From contig NC_056762.1 in the NCBI RefSeq assembly GCF_018687715.1, positions 32,786,864-32,850,863 on the forward strand: a stretch of 64,000 nt of DNA, in the 5' to 3' direction. Numbering within the stretch: the stretch's first letter is position 1; every line of letters starts with the position of its first letter. This DNA is from Carya illinoinensis. Lineage: Eukaryota > Streptophyta > Magnoliopsida > Fagales > Juglandaceae. This document shows positions 33,598 through 44,750 of this stretch, in pieces. Below the pieces are notes generated by a model that was not told where the DNA came from, ran no database searches, and worked only from the letters and a program-made list of their open reading frames with translations. Position numbers and translations under genes: made by a program.

Positions 33598-36071
33598 ATG
33601 AGCTCTGCAAGTGAAAATGAATTAGACTGCCTTGGATGGGCGGCAAGGGATGCATCTGGTGTTCTCTCGCCGTACAAGTTCAGCCGTAGGTATGTTGAGT
33701 TAATTTTTCTTTTCGAGGAAATAAAATAAAAGAAAACCGTACTTCCCAATAAAGTGTTGACAAGGAGAGAAGAGCTTGTTTCCTATAGCATTTCTCTTTG
33801 TTTATTGCCAATTTATATATCCAAAGCATGAAAATGCTACTTGCATTTTAATGTCCTCTATTCAAATGGTAATTTCACCTTGTACCGAGGGAAAAGAAAC
33901 TCAAGAGTGTGTTTGGTCTATGTTTAGCATGCCTTTGTGTATCTTATACGGTTGTTCACACCTCTGTAACTCTGTTTTGCTTCAAGATATCTAGTAACCA
34001 CTCAAGTCATTAGGCGCATTTGTTAATGGCAAGTTCACTTATGTTGATACAGATGGAGTGGAACATAACATGCTTACAGACTTTCTATATATTCAAACTG
34101 GTGATTTTTGTAGATAATTTGTTAAACACTGATGACCCATTACGTGTGATTTGCCTTGTGATTTCAGCAACTATTATTAAGAAAACTTTGAAACTTGCAT
34201 GCTGAACTTTTCTGCTTGATAGTATGTTGCATATATTTCAATCAAAGGATTAATTAACTAGGTTGGGAATTTTATTCAGGGCTGTTGGAAGAGATGATGT
34301 TTCAATAAAAATCACGCACTGCGGAGTCTGTTATGCTGATTTAGTTTGGACCAGAAACAAAACAGGAGACTCAAAATATCCTCTAGTGCCTGGGTATGTG
34401 CAGTGATTTACTGATACGAGTAGTTCTTACAGTTCAGCAGACTGATGTATCATTGATTATTGATTATTTGCACGCCAGGCATGAGATTGTTGGAATTGTG
34501 AAAGAGGTTGGTTCCGATGTCCACCGTTTCAAAGCAGGCGATCATGTTGGGGTTGGAACTTTTATTAACTCATGCAGAGAATGCGAGTATTGTAATGATG
34601 AGATAGAAGTTCATTGTGAAAAGGGAGTTGTTTCCACTTTTAATGGCATCGATGTGGATGGTACAATAACAAAAGGAGGATACTCCAATTACATTGTTGT
34701 CCATGAAAGGCAAGCATTTTATGATGTTGTTCCTTTAGGTATGAAATGCAACAATATTACAGAGTATGATCTGGGATATTGTTGCAAGTTTTCTGTCTCC
34801 TGTTAACCTCACGCACTTGGAAAAATTTCGATGCTGATGGTGGTTTCTAGAACCTGCATCTGTGTTCCCTACACCATTAGGAGGAGAAAAGTATCATTGC
34901 CTTGCTAAGCTTCATGGGCATTCAGCAAGAACTCATTGTATCTTTGATGTCCAGAACATGACAAGGAAATTGAATATTAGGTTTTGTGCAATACTCTTTA
35001 CCATCTCATTGCTAGGAAATCTGTGGTTTTAGTGCAAGATTGTAATGTGGTGGTTTTCAGTGAGTCAGTGACAGAGATTGTGCCAATGGCTGATGAATTA
35101 CTGATGCCATAAACATCACCTATTCACCTTATATAGGTCAGGGAATTTTGGCAAATACAACAAATGAAGATACTAATTAGGTCTTGAATACACAGGTACT
35201 GCTTCACAATTCCTGACAGCTATCCATTGGCTTCAGCAGCACCTTTACTCTGTGCTGGAATTACAGTTTACGCTCCCATGATGAGCCATAAGATGAATCA
35301 GCCTGGCAAATCTCTAGGAGTGATTGGCCTTGGTGGTCTTGGTCACATGGCAGTGAAGTTTGGGAAGGCTTTGGGGCTGAAAGTGACAGTTTTCAGCACA
35401 AGCGTATCCAAGAGAGAGGTAGCCCTGAGTGTGCTTGGTGCAGACAGATTTGTGGTTTCATCCAACCTAGAGCAGATGGCGGTAAAATGCATCAGGCTTA
35501 TTGAGAGCACGTTTTTCCCTGATGGCATATGCAATATTAAAGTTGATGACTTATCCGTTTTGTTTTGTTGGGTTGATGATTCTTACTATGTTCTTTCTCT
35601 TCTTTTTCTTGTTTTTTCAGGCCTTGGCTAAGTCATTGGACTTTATAATTGACACTGCATCTGGTGATCATCCTTTTGATCCATACATGTCACTCTTAAA
35701 GGTTGCTGGTACTCTGGTCCTGGTGGGTCTCCCTAGTGAGGTCAAATTCAGTCCACTAAGCCTTTTACGAGGTAATTTGGCAATTTCATACTTGAGAGCC
35801 TCTTGATATTCACAATTTAATGTGTTAGTACTGTATCTTGGTTGGTTAAACTCTATGCATTGGCCTCTTGGCAGGTAGGATTACTGTTTCTGGTAGTGCA
35901 ACTGGAGGTACAAAAGAGACACAAGAAATGTTAAACTTCTGTGCTGCTCACAAAATTTATCCTGAGACTGAAGTAATTCCGATTCAGTATGTAAATGAAG
36001 CGCTTGAAAGGCTGATAAAGAGAAACGTCAAGTACCGGTTTGTGATTGATGTGGAGAACTCCCTGGAATGA
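33598..36071 (+). CDS. CAD1: CAD-d: CAD1-type cinnamyl alcohol dehydrogenase, with one GC-AG intron
   Basis: Six-exon gene, 356 residues: exons 33598-33689, 34280-34393, 34479-34709, 35196-35481, 35621-35771, 35875-36071. It is the most diverged member (start [18 protein letters not shown]; one extra residue). The zinc ligands are Cys48, His70-Glu71, Cys165 and Cys101/104/107/115, with GLGGLG at 190-195. The donor after exon 3 is AAAG|GCAAGC; the other three copies have GT there, and the strong AG|GCAAG context supports a true GC-AG intron. The last intron is only about 100 bp and lacks the MITE of CAD-b/c. The N-terminus and active-site segment [10 protein letters not shown] match the CAD1 class best, so this may be the ancestral-like copy. 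It is convergent with the WAT1-related gene. Confidence 0.9.
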
Positions 36072-36903
36072 CACCATGTAGAAAAAGTGGGACCTCTCTT
36101 TCAATATATACACTAATAAGTTAAAAGTGGATTTTAGGAGCTGGACCAGATAGATTAAAACTCAAAAGAATAAGGTCATTGGTGATATTTCATTTCTGGG
36201 TGGCATAACATTTGCTTTTATGTAACAATATGTAGGCCTGAATCTTCTGCATAATTCAAGTAGTTGAAATAATTTGAAGTTACGGGGTTATATTTGCTTT
36301 TCCCATTAGTAATGAATGTGTTTTCATCTGAAACTAAATTAATAAATAGGATGGAATTTCGATAGTTAATGTCGTCAATTGTTTCTGTACTGTGCTTGAG
36401 TTTATATGTTAGCTTGGTTGGCTTGCTTTCTTTTATTTAGTTCTAGGAAACAATGCTTTCAAATGGTTCATAGTACAAAATCACAACAAACCATCAGGGG
36501 ATATGCATGTCTTATGTTTGTGCAATTTGTTAACAAATGTGAGATATCTTTGAATGGGAAAGAATGGAGGAAAATCTGATGGGAACGGTTGATCATTTAC
36601 AGTACAATTGCAACTGGGTCAGATGGGACAGGTTGATCATAATTCATAGGCTTATACAATATATTGTGCACTCGTGTCATTGTGGGGACTCGAAATCCTA
36701 TCAATGGGTATCTTTCAGTTCCAAATATCACCATTTAGTCCATAAACCTAGACACGTCCACGATCACTAGTGAAGAAAGTTCAAATTCACTGCAAATATC
36801 TGAAGTTCTTTAATATGAGGTTACAATATGCATCGTTCACTTGCTGCCAAATGTGGATAAAACTAAAGCATCTACATGTTTGTTTCCAACGAGTGCACTT
36901 CTT
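36072..36903. other. Convergent intergenic region, CAD-d to WAT1-related gene
   Basis: Presumably holds both 3' UTRs. No repeat or other gene was recognised. Several AATAAA-like sites occur on the CAD-d side (for example TTAATAAATAGG near 36340). Confidence 0.5.
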
Positions 36904-38658
36904 TCATTTCGTTTCATTTGTGACGGAATTCCTCACTGTCTCATTGATGGAAATCTCCAGCATTGTGTTGTCATTCAAGCCTTTTCCATTCTCTGGCACT
37001 CCAGTGACAACATTGTCTGCATGTTTGGCCCAAAGTACAACGTAAAGGCCCACGATGATGAGAAACGCTCCTGCCAAGCTGGGCAAGACAAAATATACAA
37101 AAACAGATTAAAATCTATGATGTTTAATTTGTGATATTTATACCAAAAATAATGGCAGGCATTTGTGAGACAGCCAGCATTGATCAAGTTGTATGTTATA
37201 AGGAAATTGGTTAAGATAAGAAAAATCAGCAAGTTGCCTCAGGAATAAAGAACCTTTTGTGTTCTATATAGATAGGATACCCCACCTTCCCAACCGTAGT
37301 CGCTCTGCAAAAAAAATAGCCGAGAATATTCCCACGATAATTAGGAGTAGTGGACTAAACATTGCTGCAAAAACTGGTCCCTTATTACTGATACACCACG
37401 TTTGCAGGTAGTAGACTATTGCTGAGATCACCACTCCCTATTATAGAAGTAATCAGGAAGAGATGAAGATATAGATAGATCTTGCTATTGTTACAGCTTC
37501 AAACGCATCATATGCACTCAAAGGCATGCATCTGTGAAAGCAATCCACACTCACACTATAAATGATTGTTAATAGCTGCATGTTCCATTCCAGCTTCCAT
37601 AAGGTTGGATTCCTTGCAAAAAACAGGGCAAGGAAAAAAGATTGCAATGATGCAAAGAAGCAGATCAACACAGTCAGCGATAATCTTGCTGGGTAGACTT
37701 TCGAGACCACAGCCTGAGAATGAGCAGGTGAAAAATGAACAAAAAATTAAAAGAAGGAACTTTTCAGACATTATATGTGGTCCTATATATATTGTTTGAA
37801 GATATATAGCTTGTCACCTGGAGAATCAGCCATGCACTCCATGCTACGTGACTGGTCAGAATAAGTGCTGAACCCTTGATCCAGTTATCCTTGCCATGGC
37901 TCAACTCACAAACAGAAATATTGGTGCTACAGATGTTTATCAGAGGCCTCTGCACAAAGCCTTCTAAAAGGTATCTTCCTTTCCAGAAGGTAAAAGTCAG
38001 TGCCCCACCTATGCAAACGAGTGTACCCAACACCTTAGCTTGACCTCTAGTACTTGTTATCTTCACTGTCTCCATCCTTGGCAAGAGATGTAAGAAAATC
38101 AGTAAAAACGGCATCTGGGGAACTAGTGCTGAAGTTGAAGGGATGAGGGAAGAAGATTAAAGTACCTGAGTATAATTGCCATGAGAAAGGTCAAACAAGG
38201 GACAACATTACTCAAGGCACTTGCAACAGTAGGAGAAGTGTATGCTAAACCAGCATAGTAAACATTAAGGTGGATGGTAGTCCCAAATGATGCAAGCAAA
38301 AAAATCTTTGTGATCACTGAGAAGGAAAGTGGAGGGCGATGTTTCCTGACTTGCGAGAACAAAATAACGTAAGTTTTCTATAATCCCGCTTGCTGCTATG
38401 GATCAAACTCAAAGAAACAGAAGCAAAAACAGATGCACATTACTCAAGCTAGGCTGACAATGACAATGACACAAGGATAGCTAACCTTTCAAGCACATAA
38501 GCAAAGGGGCCTAACAAAAGCATGGCAATTATATGCCGGTAAACCACAAAAACTAGTTGATTGAGTCCTTTCTCAAGGGCAATTTTTGTCAGGATATTTG
38601 CTCCACCATAAGCGAACTGAATTAGTATCATTGCCCCATAAGAAACATAGGCTTCCAT
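36904..38658 (-). CDS. WAT1-related (EamA / nodulin MtN21-like) membrane transporter
   Basis: Six-exon gene for a 365-residue polytopic membrane protein: exons (5' to 3') 38658-38486, 38345-38166, 38076-37818, 37713-37555, 37437-37286, 37078-36904. All introns are GT-AG and the phases are consistent. Features are an N-terminal first membrane helix (MEAYVSYGAMILIQFAYGG), the family segments RHIIAMLLLGPFAYVLER, VYYAGLAYTSPTVASALSN and TFWKGRYLL, then a second EamA half with SAIVYYLQTWCISNKGPVFAA and GAFLIIVGLYVVLWAK, and a hydrophilic tail. The usual two-EamA, about ten-helix layout is complete. Family members act at the tonoplast or plasma membrane in transport of auxin, amino acids or other metabolites; the substrate here is unknown. 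The ATG at 38658 matches the family N-terminus, although the frame is open further upstream. Confidence 0.92.
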
Positions 38659-40824
38659 AGTTATGTAGTAGTATTGCCTCTTGAGGTTCATCTGGTTTAA
38701 GTAGTCATGGGAAATCGACCTCAGCCACTTGTTCAAAGAATCATTTTTTAATATGTTGTAGGTGGTAAGAATGACATCTGTGCACATGCTAGTGGGATGC
38801 ATTATCAGGCTACCAATAATATGCTAGCAAAGCATGATAACTAGCTTTCATGAATCAGAAGTGCCAATTGATAAGATGCTGCTGCTTTTACCAATTGACA
38901 TGCATACTCAGCTTCCCATATAATTTTATGGGCAAGTACGTGAATACAATTAAGATATATGAGAGAAAAACTGGAAGGGAATAGGGGGAAATGCTCACTT
39001 TTAGAACTGATGTGGCTGGAAATGGTCCATTAATTTTGCTACCAAAAGTGATGCTTATTTACATTTTATTCACGGTCCATGATACTACTTTCCTAAGCAT
39101 CAAGGGTTATTTATATGATTACTGAAAATATGTGCCTATTTATTAACAAATAAATAAAGCCCTATAAAAAAAATACTATCGAAGAGATTTCCAATCAGCT
39201 TGGATTTTGAATGACTTGAAAATAAAAAGCCTATAATAAATCATTCTTCAAATTAGATGTTTGAATAATTTTCTGAGAGGATTGGGTTTTGAAGGATGAA
39301 GAATCCCTTGCAATGACTTAATTAACTTATGATCTACTACATCTTACATTTTTCAAGCTCCTGTTTATCCACGTCTTCGCAGTCTCCTCCATGATGTCTG
39401 ATAATTACCATCTATACCTTCTCGAAATTTTCCAGTTTTTTCAAGGCAAGTCTTTTGGTTCTCTCAACTCATTTTTATTATATTTCAATTTTGAAAGCAT
39501 TAGCATTTAGAGAGTTTTGCTCCTGTTTATCCACATCATTTTCTCCCCCATGATGTTGGATAGCCATCCATCCACCTTCTCAAATGCTCCTAGAGTTTTT
39601 TTAGAATTTCTCTAATACTGTCTTTTGGTTTTGATCTCAACTCTATACTTTTAAATTATGTAAAATGATTATTGAATTTAGAGGAAGTTAAAAGAGATTA
39701 TTAAGTTACAACTCTTGATAAATAGTTAACTTGACATTGAATATAAAGGGCTCTTGGTCTCTCTCCATTTAAGCAAAACTTGTCAGATTTGGAATCACTA
39801 ATTGGCTATTCTAGGGGAGTTTTTGTAGTGCACGTATGAATGATGTTAGTGTTGAAAGTTGATTCGAAATTGATTTTAGTAGAATTTCTACATAAAGAAC
39901 TCTTACTATTTCAAGATATGTGTGTTGGTATTCTCAAATGTTGGGTGCGATGAATTTTGAATATTAACAGAGAAATTTTATTGCTGCACAATATGGTAAA
40001 TATTTCACACAACTTTACAATCGTTTATATAGGAATATATACAAATTACAAAATCTATTCTAATTAAGAATCCCAGAATTATGGCTGACTGTTACAGGAA
40101 TGTTGACTAGAAATTTTATAGTTGTTACATCCTTGATTAGTTGCTAACAATATGCTTGCATTGTCTTTTACTTGATTTGAGGAATCTTCCTTTATAGGTT
40201 GGGTATATTTAGGATGCCCTTTCTCTTGTATAAAATATGTAATATTTTCCAACCACACTTGCTGACGACATTTCTCGTAAGGTGGTAGATATAATTTGAT
40301 ACAAAAGAGCACTGAGTTTTGAGGAAACAAGTATAGATGTAAATAGCCAAGAGCATGTGGCTCCAATGGCATGAGACTTAACCTCCATAAGAAAAGTCCT
40401 GCTTCGTTCCCCTCCCCAAATTCCCTAATAGCAAAAAAAAGTATAGATGTGAATAATGAACTATATGGATGCGCTAATGACGTAAGATGTGTTGGAGTGG
40501 GCTTACTTTAACCATATCTTAATCAAAACAGCAGGTTCCACAACATTACAGCGCAAATGGCTAGTGTTTTTTGTTTTTTTCAGTCAATGGCCATTTCTGC
40601 TATTTGTGCATACTGAGGTGGCCATTTCATGTCGTCCAAGGCAATTAGTCAATTATCTTCAAACAAGTTGCACTAAAACATTTGTCTTAAGCAATTTTCT
40701 TTTATTGACATCTGCACTAATCTCAGGGATCCACATAGCCAGAAGCATTGTTTATTTGTAGCATAAAAAGATTTCATGCACTAGTCCTTGGTTTTGCGGC
40801 CTTGTCCACCTTTACAAAACATCC
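38659..40824. other. WAT1-related gene upstream region and spacer
   Basis: 38659-38850 is probable 5' leader/promoter on the minus strand. 39357-39465 and 39520-39655 form a diverged direct repeat (GCTCCTGTTTATCCAC, then CATGATGT, then AGTCTTTTGGTT). 39955-40380 resembles a fragment of a Ty1/copia-type LTR (ATATAGGAATATATACA, TTGTATAAAATATGTAATATT), but its ends were not found. No gene was recognised. Confidence 0.4.
39357..39655 (+). repeat. Diverged direct duplication, about 163-bp period
   Basis: Two blocks share GCTCCTGTTTATCCAC(G/A)TC, TCCxCCATGATGT, CACCTTCTC/ACCTTCTC, AGTTTTTT and TCTTTTGGTT in the same order. Confidence 0.55.
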
Positions 40825-40960
40825 TATCTCATCTCATTTAATCATTACAATTTTTTCAAATTTCTATATAAAATAAAATAAATAATTCAATTTTTTATAA
40901 TTCCAATACAAAAATAATATTAAAACAATAATTCTAATAATATTTTATTCAACTTTCAAC

Positions 40961-41942
40961 TAGGCCTGATCAAAAAGCCCGAAAACCCGACTCGACCCAT
41001 TTTCCCGAATTAACCCGATCCAATAACCCGAACTGTTTGCGGTTAAAGTCAGAAACGGATATTACCCGTTACCTGATTTTAACCAAGATTTCCTGCCATC
41101 GCTTGAAACCCTAACCCAATTGAGGGAGGCAAAGACCGGGAGAGAAAGAACAAGACGATCCGTTTCAAGAAGAAGCGCGAGCACATCAGTGATGGGCATG
41201 GCCATATCGATAAGCACAGGAAGCACCGATGAGGTAGGGGAAATGCCGGAGGGATGCATCACCACTGCATCCTCTTCGACAAGTCCCATCCGATTTCAAT
41301 TTTAACCACATGAACAAAATACATATACTTTCGGAAGATCTACAAAAGGGTAAGCCCCATTCGTGGCTGGATAGTCTATCTTCACAGTTTTTCTCCTGCA
41401 TGTACCATTGCTTGCTTGTCAGCCTATATTCCATCCGATCTTGTTTGACTGCTTATATGCAAGAAAAGTGAACCATTTCATATCTGTTGTCCCAACGGAA
41501 GGGGTGTTGAATTCTATAGGCAGAAAATGCTTTCTATACTATCGATCCGCTCTCAATCTCTCTACGTGAAAGAGCTGGTTCTATAGCCAGAATGTTTGCA
41601 AGTGAAGCAGAAGGGGTTGTTACAAATGTCACCGGGCATTCTGTTCTAGGTATTTTTTCCTCTGATGAGCAATTCGCCTTAGCAGTTGTAAGGTGCAAAA
41701 CCTTTCATTCTTTCAGAACCTGGTTTTTTCTTAGCCCACAAATGGGATTCATCTTTCAAGAGCTTACTGATTCTCGTGGGTTTGATTGTGATTGCAACTG
41801 GGATATGGATATTGAGAGAAATCTCCCCCGCCCCAAATCCAAAAAAAAAGGAGTAATCGGGTAATCAGTTAACGGGTCATCGGCACGAAACAGATTCGGA
41901 TCAGGTCGGAATTTGGTGTTTTCGGGTCGGTGAATAGTCCTA
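40961..41942. mobile_element. Non-autonomous hAT-type element hAT-3 carrying an RPL27a fragment
   Basis: Starts TAGGCCTGATCAAAAAGCCCG and ends CGGGTCGGTGAATAGTCCTA, inverted. It is flanked by an 8-bp duplication with one mismatch, CTTTCAAC (40953-40960) and CTTTTAAC (41943-41950). The arms are rich in CCCGA/CCGAC blocks. It is inserted in an M1 MITE. The core includes an RPL27a pseudogene and about 550 bp of unrecognised sequence. Confidence 0.82.
41105..41302 (+). pseudogene. Captured ribosomal protein L27a fragment
   Basis: 41163-41300 reads FKKKREHISDGHGHIDKHRK, then HR, a stop (TGA at about 41229), then GRGNAGGMHHHCILFDKSHP. This aligns with the start of the large-subunit protein L27a/uL15, whose conserved segment is [20 protein letters not shown]. 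It is preceded by AAACCCTAACCC, probably a captured leader. It has an in-frame stop and substitutions, and ends after about 45 residues. It is transposon cargo, not a functional gene. Confidence 0.75.
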
Positions 41943-41990
41943 CTTTTAACTTTAATCTCAACTCATCTCATTTATGAAAACAAACAAGGT

Positions 41991-42611
41991 TTAAGCGGAC
42001 CAAAAGGCAGCTAACACATTATGACCTTTAGAAATTTAGATATATCCATTCAGTATTTGATAAGCTACTTTAATTTAAATGGTACTAGACATTTAATATA
42101 GAAATATTTAAAAAGAAAAGTATTTTCAACTATCATTCTTTTATCATCATCGAATAATTGGGAGATGGGTTAAAGTAACAAAATTTTTTCAGTCATTTCA
42201 TTCCACATCTAAGTGACTATAAAAGATCGATGACCTACATTTCTTTTCCTAAATTATGAAAAATGACATCACTTGACTACCAAAAATTGACAAATCATTT
42301 CCTCATTCAACTTCTGATGTTCAGATGAATGTCGAATCTGGAACAAGAATGTCGAGTACACAAAAATTTGTTTAGGATGTTTGGCGGGATAACAAAGCAC
42401 ATCAAAACTACAAATTCCAAAGTTTTATATGCACTTAATAAATAACCAAAATCCAACACAGCACAAACAATAATTAATATAGACATACGATACCTCCTTA
42501 TCCATGAGTTCCAAACAAAGAAAAGAAAATATGTCCTCACGCTCGGGGGGCAAAACATTTGTGAAGGGAAGATTAAAACTGTAGAGATTTTCCCCATAAC
42601 ATAAGTACTAG
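41991..42611. other. Spacer between hAT-3 and RPL9
   Basis: AT-rich, with no recognised element. It probably includes the distal 3' flank of RPL9. Confidence 0.4.
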
Positions 42612-42612
42612 T

Positions 42613-42663
42613 ACCACTGTAACGATTACTTTTTTTTTTTATAAGTACCAATGTAACGATTGC
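42613..42663 (-). mobile_element. Tail-only LINE insertion 1 with target duplication
   Basis: ACCACTGTAACGATTAC (42613-42629) and ACCAATGTAACGATTGC (42647-42663) flank only CTT/oligo-T then ATAAGT. In reverse this is ACTTAT followed by poly-A, like the end of the LINE at 52140-52168. It lies just 3' of the RPL9 stop. Confidence 0.6.
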
Positions 42664-42701
42664 TTGCTAGTATAAATAGTATAAATAAGTATAAATAAGG
42701 A

Positions 42702-44157
42702 TCAATCTTCACCAGCTACTGTGCCTTTCTCGCTGACATAGATACCATCAAGGAATTTCCTGATATCTTTGTTCTTGACATGGCATTTCTGTTAACAGAA
42801 AAATAAAACAACATACTCAGAACAGGGGTGTCTCATAAACAAGTTGTGTGAGCATCCGAATGTGACTGAAATGATAGTGATATAACTAATTTATATGCAA
42901 GCAGTCTCTCTCCTATCTCTCTCATAGTAACAAAAGAGTAATTATTAGGTAGTCTTGAAAGACATGTGGTACTCATATCCTATCACAGAATCAGAATGAT
43001 GTATCATTAGAAGCAGTGCTTATGTAGACAATCTTTTTTTGATAAGTGCTTATGTAGACAATCTTAATATTATATCATCCTATCACCACGGCATAATTTC
43101 TCCCAGGCAACCTAATAATCTTTTCACACAAACACTCCCAGAGTGTGGGAATATACCTGGTTTATAAGGGCAGCTGAGCGTGAAACAAGTTCGATATCAT
43201 TTCCGTCCAAAATGAGCTCATCCTTGACCTTTTCTGATCGAAGAATTGAGACACCTTCAAGCATATTCACTTTCCTAACCTGATATGACCGGAATAACAC
43301 AATAATAAGCACAATGATGTCAATCAAACGCCAATACCAAGAAAACAGCAACCGCCCGCACAACTCAAGTGGGAAAGTTTGGAAATTCTCGCTAGTTTTT
43401 TGAACAGAAAATCTTGCATTACTCAATACTTGCATATTTCACTTGCAAAAGGAAAAATCTTTGCCCTTTTCATTGTGTCGGATATGTAGTACTTTCCCAT
43501 GAAAACAAAGATAAGATTATATTTATAGCATACGATAATCATTAAATTGCTTGAAAGTTGACAACTATTTTTTATAAGTAAAAGTTGACAACTTAAAAAA
43601 CATTCACCAACATTAACAAACAGGTGACAAGGTTCTATCATGAGATAGTATCCAAATATACTAAAACAATGCAAAAATCAGAGCAATTAAAAGGACTTGG
43701 ATTCCATATTATGCAATCGCAAGAATCCAAAACTGCTTTTTTAATAGGTAAAAAGCTGTTTAATTAAGAAAGAGAAAGAAGAGACCTTCTTCTCGCCAAG
43801 GAAATTACGGATCTCGATGGAGCGGTTGGAGTTGGTTATGGAGGCGTTGATGGGAAAGTGGGCATAGACGAAGCGCATCTTGTAGCGGTAGCCCTTGGTG
43901 ACGCCAGTGATGAGATTGCCGACGTGGCTGAGAGCGGTTCGAATAGCAGCGGAGGTCTTCCTTGTTCCGAACCAGGCCTCGACCTTGAGTTTTCTGTTGC
44001 CTTCGTCGTCCGTTATCAGCTGGAAGTCTAAGTTGAGATGCTTGAAGTTGCGAGTTAGCTTCCCCCGCGGGCCCTCCACCTCGATCAACTTGGCCTTGAC
44101 CTTTATCTTCACCCCTTCGGGGATCTCCATCGTCTCCGATGACAGTATGCTCTTCAT
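42702..44157 (-). CDS. RPL9: 60S ribosomal protein L9 (uL6)
   Basis: Cytosolic large-subunit ribosomal protein, 193 residues, three coding exons: 44157-43786, 43279-43157, 42788-42702. The N-terminus [20 protein letters not shown], the segments [10 protein letters not shown] and [14 protein letters not shown], and the C-terminal [13 protein letters not shown] are characteristic. The length equals the usual plant protein (about 194). All introns are GT-AG and no frame defects are seen. Upstream on the 5' side are a telo box and two TGGGCT (site II-type) motifs usual for ribosomal protein genes. Intron 1 and intron 2 each hold one tail-only LINE insertion; they do not touch splice sites. Confidence 0.96.
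43015..43065 (-). mobile_element. Tail-only LINE insertion 2 in RPL9 intron 2
   Basis: A perfect 21-bp duplication (AGTGCTTATGTAGACAATCTT, 43015-43035 and 43045-43065) encloses only TTTTTGATA. In reverse that is TATCAAAAA, a LINE-type tail. Confidence 0.75.
43554..43593 (-). mobile_element. Tail-only LINE insertion 3 in RPL9 intron 1
   Basis: A perfect 13-bp duplication AAAGTTGACAACT (43554-43566 and 43581-43593) encloses ATTTTTTATAAGTA, in reverse TACTTATAAAAAAT. Confidence 0.75.
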
Positions 44158-44186
44158 ATCCGCCGCCGCTGTGATGCCACCAACAA

Positions 44187-44298
44187 AAACCCTACTCCTA
44201 GGTCACCATTTAAATAGCCCGGATCCCTTTTGGATCTTGGGTCCAACATTCACTGGGCTTCAAAGTTTCACCCTACCAGGGGCTCGGTACCATGGGCT
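44187..44298 (-). promoter_or_regulatory. RPL9 promoter: telo box and two site II motifs
   Basis: AAACCCTA at 44187-44194 (30 bp before the ATG) and TGGGCT at 44254-44259 and 44293-44298. Telo box plus TGGGCY motifs are the known pair upstream of plant ribosomal protein genes. Confidence 0.55.
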
Positions 44299-44464
44299 GT
44301 CAGCAGACGAGTTATATACCTGGGGAGCTATGTTTACCACCAAATCTGTCTATCAAATGTATATATTATTATAAAAAAAAAAATTTATTTTATTTTTTAA
44401 ATATCTTTAACCATTAGAAAAAATAAAAAAATAAAATTTACTAACATTCAATTTCTTAACCAGA

Positions 44465-44496
<32 letters not shown>

Positions 44497-44561
44497 GTGA
44501 GCATATTTAATAATCATATTATCATTTTCATATACATAATTATATATTCTATTTAGTCTCC

Positions 44562-44750
44562 CTTTAGATGGTAAAAGTATTTAATCTCATCTAATTATTA
44601 CTAATTTCTTAAATTTTTATACAAAATATAATAAACAATTTAATTTTTTCAAATTAAAAAAAAATAATATTAAAAAATAATATTCTAACAATATTTTATT
44701 TAACTTTAATTTCAACTCATTTCATCTCAACTTACTATCCAAATGGCAAC
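44562..44750 (+). repeat. MITE family M1, + copy upstream of RPL9
   Basis: Ends CAACTTACTATCCAAATGGCAAC; one of the better-preserved copies. Confidence 0.65.

Larger units (their letters stand above)
40825..41990 (+). repeat. MITE family M1 copy split by a hAT element
   Basis: 40825-40960 gives the first part and 41951-41990 gives the TTAATCTCAACTCATCTCATTT end of one M1 copy. The hAT-type insertion lies between them, so M1 is the older insertion. Confidence 0.75.

Noticed and set aside
38449..38802. Longer N-terminus for the WAT1-related protein
   Set aside because: The upstream part (YNILKNDSLNKWLRSISHDY) is not seen in the family, which normally starts just before the first membrane helix.
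39955..40380. Complete copia LTR
   Set aside because: Only internal resemblance; no defined TG..CA ends or target duplication could be found.
41592..41864. 90-codon frame inside hAT-3
   Set aside because: No recognised family; it runs into the element arm.
43895..44374. 159-codon + strand frame
   Set aside because: It is the antisense shadow of RPL9 exon 1 and its promoter.
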